Shown: one piece after another, positions 15,080-19,535 of the stretch
Layout of the letters: each line of letters starts with the position of its first letter
Numbering within the stretch: the first letter of the stretch is position 1
Origin: an uncultured Clostridia bacterium
GTDB taxonomy: Bacteria > Bacillota > Clostridia > Christensenellales > Aristaeellaceae
NCBI GenBank assembly: GCA_934647165.1
Contig: CAKUFA010000043.1
Coordinates: forward strand, 1-19,535
Length of the DNA stretch: 19,535 nt
Reading direction: 5' to 3'
Notes under the pieces: model-generated
The model's input: only the letters and a program-made list of their open reading frames with translations
Told to the model about the DNA's origin: nothing
The model's database searches: none
Translations under genes and position numbers: made by a program

Positions 15080-16426
15080 ATGAACAAGGATCTCTTTATG
15101 GATAAGCTTCTCCAGCGCGCCAAGGAACGCGGACTGGAAACAGCAGAAGTGTTCAGCATGGACAGCGAACGTTTCAATGTGCTGACCATGAACGGTGAAG
15201 TTTGCCAGTATCAGGTGAGCGCCTCCGGCGGACTGAGCCTGCGTGGCACTGTAAAAGGCAAAATGGGCTATGCATCCACCCAGGCCACTGACGATGCTGC
15301 CATCGAGCAGCTGATTGAGGGTGTGTTGGAATCCTCCGCGCTGACAGAAAGCCATGAGCAGGATGAGATCTTTGCCGGTGAAACGAGCTATCCGGACTAC
15401 AAGGCGCCCGAATCCGACCTTGACCAGATAAGCGCAGAGGACAAAGTAGCCGCCGCACTGAAAATGAACGACGTGGTGCTTGGTGCGGATAAGCGCATCA
15501 CCAAGGCGGATGCGCCCTCCGTGTCCAGCAGCAAAACCACCATCACCCTGCGCAACAGCTTCGGCCTGAAGCTGAGCTACACCGACACCATGTGGTCGGC
15601 TTATGTGAGCGCCATTGCCCCCCGTGAAAACGGCACCGTTGCCAACGAGGGTTACTTCCTGTGCGGCCGCAATTTTGCCGAAATGAAACCCGAAGTCATC
15701 GGCACGGAAGCTGTCAGGCGCACCCTGCAAAGCCTGAGCGCTTCGCCCGTGGCCAGCGGCACCTATCGGGTCATCTTCTCTAACGAAGCCATGGCCAGCA
15801 TGCTTGCCACCTTCTGCGGCATGTTCTCGGCAGAAAGCGCACAGCAGGGACTGTCGCTCTTTGCCGGCAAGGAAGGTGAAACCGTTGCCGCGCCTGTGGT
15901 GACGTTGATGGATGATCCCCTGCTGCCCAGCGGCTTCGCCTCCTGTCCCTTTGATGCGGAAGGCAGCGCCTCCCGCACAAAGGCCGTGCTTGAAAACGGC
16001 GTGCTGAAGACCTTGCTGCACAACCGCAAGACTGCTCGCAAGCAGGGTGTGGAAACCACCGGCAACGCTGCCCGCAGCGGCTATTCCTCCCCGGTGAGCG
16101 TTGCGCCCACGAATATGTTCTTCCAGCCCGGCGATCAAACGCTGGATGCCCTGATGGCGGAAATGGGCGACGGTCTGGTTATCACCGGAGTTGGCGGGCT
16201 GCATGCAGGCGCAAATCCCATCAGCGGCGATTTTTCGCTCATCAGCAGCGGCTATGTGGTGGAAGGCGGCAAGCGCGGCCACGATGTGGATCAAATTACC
16301 GTGGCAGGGAATTTCTATCAGCTGCTCAAGAACATCCGTGCAGTCGGCAGCGACCTCTACTTCCCCGGCGACGGCATCGGCAGCCCGTCTGTAGATGTAG
16401 GCACGCTGGTGATTTCCGGTAAGTAA
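15080..16426 (+). CDS. tldE: TldE/PmbA family protein, partner of TldD
   Basis: This 448-residue protein shares the TldD/PmbA fold (VCQYQVSASGGLSLRG near the N-terminus, SGYSSPVSVAPTNMFFQPG and VTGVGGLHAGANPISGDFSLISSGYVVEGG towards the end) but lacks the HExxxH zinc motif. That is normal for TldE, which forms the substrate-binding half of the heterodimer. The ATG follows GAGGAGG by 8 nt and sits 13 nt after tldD, so the pair is made together. The C-terminal half is full length and shows no break. Confidence 0.95.
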   Translation: MNKDLFMDKLLQRAKERGLETAEVFSMDSERFNVLTMNGEVCQYQVSASGGLSLRGTVKGKMGYASTQATDDAAIEQLIEGVLESSALTESHEQDEIFAGETSYPDYKAPESDLDQISAEDKVAAALKMNDVVLGADKRITKADAPSVSSSKTTITLRNSFGLKLSYTDTMWSAYVSAIAPRENGTVANEGYFLCGRNFAEMKPEVIGTEAVRRTLQSLSASPVASGTYRVIFSNEAMASMLATFCGMFSAESAQQGLSLFAGKEGETVAAPVVTLMDDPLLPSGFASCPFDAEGSASRTKAVLENGVLKTLLHNRKTARKQGVETTGNAARSGYSSPVSVAPTNMFFQPGDQTLDALMAEMGDGLVITGVGGLHAGANPISGDFSLISSGYVVEGGKRGHDVDQITVAGNFYQLLKNIRAVGSDLYFPGDGIGSPSVDVGTLVISGK

Positions 16427-16456
16427 AGGCTGTGTTTTGTACGGCTTGGAAAGGCG

Positions 16457-16825
16457 ATGATTCCAATGGCTGAGAATGACGATGTGTGCGGTTTCCTTTG
16501 CGTGCACGAGGACAAAGTGGCGCAGGTGCAGGCTTGCCTGCCTGATGAGGATACCCTCTCCCGCCTTTCCGAGCTATTCAAGGTTTTTGGTGATGCTACG
16601 CGCATCCGAATTCTGTATGTGCTTTTTGAAGCAGAGGTTTGCGTATGCGATCTGGCAAAGCTGCTGGGCATGACCCAATCAGCCGTATCGCACCAGCTGC
16701 GTGTGCTGAAGCAGGCGCATCTTGTGAAGAGCCGTCGCGATGGGAAGACCATTTTCTACGCCTTGGCAGATGACCATGTGGCCACGCTTCTTCGCCAGGG
16801 CACCGAGCACATCAGCGAAGGATAA
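16457..16825 (+). CDS. cadC: CadC-type ArsR/SmtB metal-sensing repressor
   Basis: This 122-residue winged-helix protein resembles CadC, the Cd/Pb/Zn-responsive repressor. The N-terminal cysteine pair is C11 and C15 (VCGFLCVHEDKV), with the same spacing as CadC. The recognition-helix region starts with EVCVCDLAKLLGMTQSAVSHQLRVL, whose CVC supplies the other two cysteines of the CadC metal site, then SRRDGKTIFYALADDHV forms the wing. All four expected metal ligands are therefore present. The start at 16457 has GGAAAGG very close; an ATG at 16466 is an alternative. It lies 30 nt after tldE with no promoter of its own that I can see, and no efflux ATPase is in the window. The repressor function is secure; its target is not. 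Confidence 0.88.
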   Translation: MIPMAENDDVCGFLCVHEDKVAQVQACLPDEDTLSRLSELFKVFGDATRIRILYVLFEAEVCVCDLAKLLGMTQSAVSHQLRVLKQAHLVKSRRDGKTIFYALADDHVATLLRQGTEHISEG

Positions 16826-16866
16826 CGCCAGCGTGCATCCATCCTGCGCTTCCTCCAAAGTGAAAC

Positions 16867-16927
16867 AAAAAACGGACAAGCAACTCTGTGCAGCCGATAA
16901 GGCGCCAAGTTGCTTGCCCGCTTTTTT
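16867..16927. terminator. Bidirectional intrinsic terminator between convergent operons
   Basis: A 13-position stem (16873-16885 with 16908-16920, one A-C mismatch, 22-nt loop) is flanked by six A on the left (16867-16872) and six T on the right (16922-16927). It serves the tldD-cadC operon on plus and the sigma/anti-sigma operon on minus. Confidence 0.9.
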
Positions 16928-16974
16928 CATGTCACGCGTTTTCATTCATGGTTTGCGAAAGCGACCTGCCTGCG

Positions 16975-18267
16975 TCACTCAAACACCATGGCTTCTTCCG
17001 GCCGTTCCACACCTGCAAGCGTCACGGGAATCAGCCGCCATGGTTTGGAGGCTGCCGGGTGTGCGTATGCCAGTGTGAGCACCATGTTGCCGTCACTGTT
17101 GACAATGAGACCGCCATCCATATTTTCCAGCCGTTCACTGCCCGCCTGCAAAATGTAGTCCACCACCGGATCAGCATCAGATGTTTTTGCGTTGCCATCA
17201 CCCAGTGTGTCGCCCCAGCCCTGCGTCCAGCTGGCAGGGCAGTCCAGCTGCGCTCGGCCTGTGATTTCCGTTTCACTGATTTCCAGGCGCACTGTGGCTG
17301 TGTAATCCTTCGCCTGCACATTTCTTGTCATGGTGGTCAAAAGCTCGCTCGCTTCGTCTGCCTCCGCTTTGCCGGATGCGATATGCAGCGTCACGTACTG
17401 CCTGTTATATTCCGGCACAATAACTGCCCGGTAGGCACCGGCTTCATCCTGCATGTCCACCATGGCGGAATAGAGAATGGTGATGGTGCAATCAATCTTT
17501 GCAGGCGTGCCTTGCGGCAGTTCCATCACTTGATAGCCATGGACGGTGCCGTTTTCATCCGTTGTTTCCCTGCGTTCCACAATCGAAGGCACAGTGCCTT
17601 CCGCATCCAGCAAGCGCACGCCATCGCCCACGCCTGCATGATAGCGGATCATGGTACCAACATCATGGGTCGCAAACCATTGGTGAATCTGTTCGTTTTC
17701 CACTTGATCATTTACGCTCACACGCAGCGCTTCCCATTTTTCCCCTGGACGCTGCCACGGCCACTCAAGTTCGCCGGTAATTCTACGCTCAAGAAATTCG
17801 CTGCGTGTTGCCGCATCTGTCAGCGTATAGGAAATGTAAAGCCGTTTGCCGCTCACATATCCTTGTTCCAAGGTGAATACGCACTTTCGATCCAGCGTTT
17901 CGCGAGCAATGCGTTCAACATCCGTTTCCGGCTCGGTCACAGCAGGCTGCGGCTCAGCAGTTGGCAATACCGTTTCTTCATGATAAATATCTGCGCGTTC
18001 CTCCACCTGCTGCAAAACCCGTCTTTGGCTGCCCTGTTCCTGCTGGGCAAATTGGCCAAACAACCCCATGCCTGCCGCAATGCCCACCGCAGCCGCAAGC
18101 AGCACACCCATCAGCACCACCATGCCGACACGCCATTTGGGATGGCGAAACGGTTTGCAATCTGCGCGCATGAGCACCTTCTGCACAAGATATGGATCCT
18201 CCTGCCTGCCGCCAAAGCCTGCATCCACCGCATGGCGCACCAGCGCCCTGTCGCGTTCCTCACACAT
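16975..18267 (-). CDS. Membrane-anchored candidate anti-sigma factor
   Basis: This 430-residue protein has a short cytoplasmic part (about 1-45, including AVDAGFGGRQEDPYLVQKVL), one membrane helix (about 47-70), an acidic/Pro-rich linker (about 75-120), and a large extracytoplasmic region rich in beta-type alternation (from about 125 to the end). The start ATG at 18267 overlaps the sigma gene by 8 nt (ATGTGTGA) with GGAGGGGAGG 7 nt upstream, so the two are made together. That pairing with an ECF sigma is the basis for the anti-sigma call. The zinc-binding HxxxCxxC motif of ZAS anti-sigma factors is absent, and I cannot assign the outer region to a named family; DUF4179-type anti-sigma proteins have a similar layout. 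Confidence 0.7.
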   Translation of the reverse strand: MCEERDRALVRHAVDAGFGGRQEDPYLVQKVLMRADCKPFRHPKWRVGMVVLMGVLLAAAVGIAAGMGLFGQFAQQEQGSQRRVLQQVEERADIYHEETVLPTAEPQPAVTEPETDVERIARETLDRKCVFTLEQGYVSGKRLYISYTLTDAATRSEFLERRITGELEWPWQRPGEKWEALRVSVNDQVENEQIHQWFATHDVGTMIRYHAGVGDGVRLLDAEGTVPSIVERRETTDENGTVHGYQVMELPQGTPAKIDCTITILYSAMVDMQDEAGAYRAVIVPEYNRQYVTLHIASGKAEADEASELLTTMTRNVQAKDYTATVRLEISETEITGRAQLDCPASWTQGWGDTLGDGNAKTSDADPVVDYILQAGSERLENMDGGLIVNSDGNMVLTLAYAHPAASKPWRLIPVTLAGVERPEEAMVFE

Positions 18268-18754
18268 GAAAATACCTCCCCTCCAGCGCCTCGCGCAGCT
18301 GTGCACGCGCCTTCTTCAACCTGGCAGACACTGCCGGCTGCGAAATGCCAAGCGCTCTTGCCGTCTCTACCGTATCCATTCCCTGATAATAGTAGAGCAT
18401 CACTGCCTCCCGCAGCTTACAAGGCAGCTTCATGAGCGCCTCGTCCAGCAAGTATTCATCCTGAGACAGCGCCGTCCTGTCCGGCAACATATCAGGTGAC
18501 ACATGCCTGTCCGTATGGCGGAACCAGCCTGTACGGGTCATATCCCGGCATGTATTCACCGCAATATGCGTCAGCCACGTGCGCTCCGCTGCTTCCCCCC
18601 GGTAACCGTCCAAAGCGCGGTACGCCTTGATAAACGTATCCTGCACCGCGTCTTCCGCCAGTTGCCTGTCGCGCAGCAGCACACAGCACAGGCGTGTCAG
18701 CTGTCCCTGATAGGCTGCCACCGCCGCATTGAGCCATGCTTCCTTATCCCGCAT
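18260..18754 (-). CDS. ECF-type RNA polymerase sigma factor
   Basis: This 164-residue sigma-70 family protein has region 2 at about 13-75 (AEDAVQDTFIKAYRALDGYRG, then AERTWLTHIAVNTCRDM) and region 4 at about 103-158 (LPCKLREAVMLYYYQGM, then the helix-turn-helix TVETARALGISQPAVSARLKKAR). Lacking regions 1 and 3, it is an extracytoplasmic-function factor of the SigV/SigW-like size. The ATG at 18754 follows AAAGGAGG at 10 nt; upstream in-frame ATGs lie inside the preceding terminator. A possible -10 element TATATT (18802-18807, minus strand) has no good -35 partner, and I could not find a clear ECF-type autoregulatory promoter. Confidence 0.92.
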   Translation of the reverse strand: MRDKEAWLNAAVAAYQGQLTRLCCVLLRDRQLAEDAVQDTFIKAYRALDGYRGEAAERTWLTHIAVNTCRDMTRTGWFRHTDRHVSPDMLPDRTALSQDEYLLDEALMKLPCKLREAVMLYYYQGMDTVETARALGISQPAVSARLKKARAQLREALEGRYFHV

Positions 18755-18818
18755 GGTCTCATCGCCTCCTTTCACCCATACAGACGAGCAAACGCCGGAG
18801 AAATATAACCCTGCGTAC

Positions 18819-18864
18819 AAAAAAGCGGCATCTTCCATGCCGATCGCACGAGAAACGCCGCTTT
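18819..18864 (-). terminator. Intrinsic terminator after the response regulator operon
   Basis: On the minus strand AAAGCGGC (18857-18864) pairs with GCCGCTTT (18822-18829), and the T run continues to 18819. The 27-nt loop contains ATGCC (18837-18841), which could pair instead with GGCAT (18827-18831). It begins 2 nt after the stop of the small membrane protein and separates it from the sigma gene. Confidence 0.85.
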
Positions 18865-18866
18865 CC

Positions 18867-19079
18867 TTATTTCAGCGCAAACGCAACCACAAACGTCACC
18901 ACACCACACAGCAGAAAAAACACGCCCGAAACCTTGCTGCTTATTCGGTAGTCCTCGGACATTTCTTCCGCTCTGTTGGTTTTCCACTTCTCCGTCCATT
19001 TCCACACAAGACCCGGCCGAAAAAGCATCAGCCAGCCGGCTGCCAGGAGAGCAATTCCGCACAGTATCATGGTCCACAT
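18867..19079 (-). CDS. Small two-helix membrane protein, DUF6199-like
   Basis: This 70-residue protein has two membrane helices (about residues 2-20 and 46-68). Between them lies a charged stretch, RPGLVWKWTEKWKTN followed by EDYRISSKVSGVFF. The pattern of a Pro then W-x-x-T-E-x-W-K between two helices resembles the DUF6199 family of small membrane proteins; the function is unknown. The ATG at 19079 is chosen for AGGAGG 10 nt upstream. A longer GTG start at 19118, overlapping the regulator stop by 4 nt, lacks a ribosome site. It is co-transcribed with the response regulator gene. Confidence 0.65.
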   Translation of the reverse strand: MWTMILCGIALLAAGWLMLFRPGLVWKWTEKWKTNRAEEMSEDYRISSKVSGVFFLLCGVVTFVVAFALK

Positions 19080-19114
19080 GCCTCCTACACCTCCTGTATG
19101 AATTTCAACGCCCG

Positions 19115-19535
19115 TCACGCCATTTTCAGCCGATATCCAAGCTTATAAACCGTTTCAATATAGCTGGCGCCCAGCTTCCGCCGAAGCCGCTGGATGTGCA
19201 CATCCACCGTGCGGGTTTCGCCTATTCCCTGGTATCCCCACGCCGTCTTCAGCAGCTGTTCCCGTGTCAGTGCCGCATCAGGAGACTCCATCAGCGCCTG
19301 AAGCAACGCAAATTCCTGTGCTGTCAGCGTCAGTCTTTCACCATCCAGCGTAGCCTGTTTGCCTTGCACGTCCAACTGCAAACCGCCCAGTGTCAGCACC
19401 CGGTCGGAAAGGTGCATCAACTGCGCCACCGCCTCCACCAAACGTTTACCGTCAAAAGGCGCACAAAGCACATCGCACCCACTCCGATACAGGGCACGCA
19501 AATGATCGGCGTTGGCCGGATTTCTTGTGATAAAC
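19115..19535 (-). CDS. OmpR/PhoB-type response regulator, 5' end outside window
   Basis: The visible 139 residues are the last part of a receiver domain and a complete winged-helix DNA-binding domain. The DNA-binding part reads LTLTAQEFALLQALMESP, then LTREQLLKTAWGYQG, TRTVDVHIQRLRRKLG and YIETVYKLGYRLKMA, which is classic OmpR/PhoB. The frame stays open to the window edge, reading FITRNPANADHLRAL. The receiver end reads SGCDVLCAPFDGKRL where GADDYLTKPF is usual, so the conserved lysine before Pro-Phe appears to be missing. The partner kinase, if any, lies outside. It probably regulates envelope genes, but no target is visible. Confidence 0.85.
   Translation of the reverse strand, partial: FITRNPANADHLRALYRSGCDVLCAPFDGKRLVEAVAQLMHLSDRVLTLGGLQLDVQGKQATLDGERLTLTAQEFALLQALMESPDAALTREQLLKTAWGYQGIGETRTVDVHIQRLRRKLGASYIETVYKLGYRLKMA

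Noticed and set aside
14272..16507. Long minus-strand frames opposite tldD and tldE (305 and 490 codons)
   Set aside because: They mirror strongly conserved tldD and tldE coding sequence, and their His/Ala/Gly-rich translations show no family features.
16888..18435. A 515-codon plus-strand frame opposite the sigma/anti-sigma pair
   Set aside because: It starts in the terminator region, lacks a ribosome site, and is antisense to two overlapping genes with good starts.
1..19535. tRNA, rRNA, insertion sequences, integrase/attachment sites, CRISPR repeats
   Set aside because: I looked on both strands and saw no cloverleaf-like sequence, transposase or integrase frames, or regularly spaced repeats; the gaps are short and accounted for by promoters and terminators.

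Overview
The window reads as chromosome of a moderately GC-rich member of the Bacillota, class Clostridia, probably an anaerobe of the Christensenellales/Oscillospirales type. The reasons are a sodium-pumping biotin decarboxylase, an EpsC-type serine acetyltransferase, a CadC-type metal sensor, an ECF sigma/anti-sigma pair, strong AGGAGG ribosome sites and close operon packing. I cannot name the species. I see no mobile element, CRISPR array, tRNA or rRNA, and most genes are core or widely shared.

Layout. (1) 1-3743, minus: a sodium-translocating decarboxylase operon in the order carboxyltransferase alpha, OadG-like delta, biotin carrier, membrane beta (mmdA-D-C-B order). The beta gene runs off the left edge about ten residues short of its expected end. 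(2) 4031-5675, minus: an MgtE magnesium channel behind a perfect sigma-A promoter and a roughly 200-nt structured leader. The leader holds an intrinsic terminator and a sequence able to mask the ribosome site; it is the most interesting regulatory element here. (3) 5687-7241, minus: glmM with its own promoter and terminator. (4) 7270-12968, minus: a likely ppk-cysE-comEA-dnaX-GNAT operon from one strong promoter, with overlapping or nearly abutting genes.

(5) 13036-16927, plus, divergent from ppk: a GNAT acetyltransferase, tldD, tldE/pmbA and a CadC/ArsR metal sensor, closed by a bidirectional terminator. (6) 16975-18754, minus: an overlapping ECF sigma factor and membrane-anchored candidate anti-sigma protein. 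(7) 18819-19535, minus: the end of an OmpR-type response regulator with an odd receiver domain, then a small two-helix membrane protein and a terminator.

Functional threads are energy conservation by decarboxylation with sodium export, Mg2+ homeostasis, cell-wall precursor and cysteine supply, polyphosphate and DNA replication, peptide processing by TldD/TldE, and envelope signalling. I did not find a clearly new multi-gene system. The best leads for something undescribed are the mgtE leader RNA, the sigma/anti-sigma pair whose partner lacks the zinc motif, the seven-codon ORF ahead of cysE, and the divergent carboxyltransferase and beta-subunit features.
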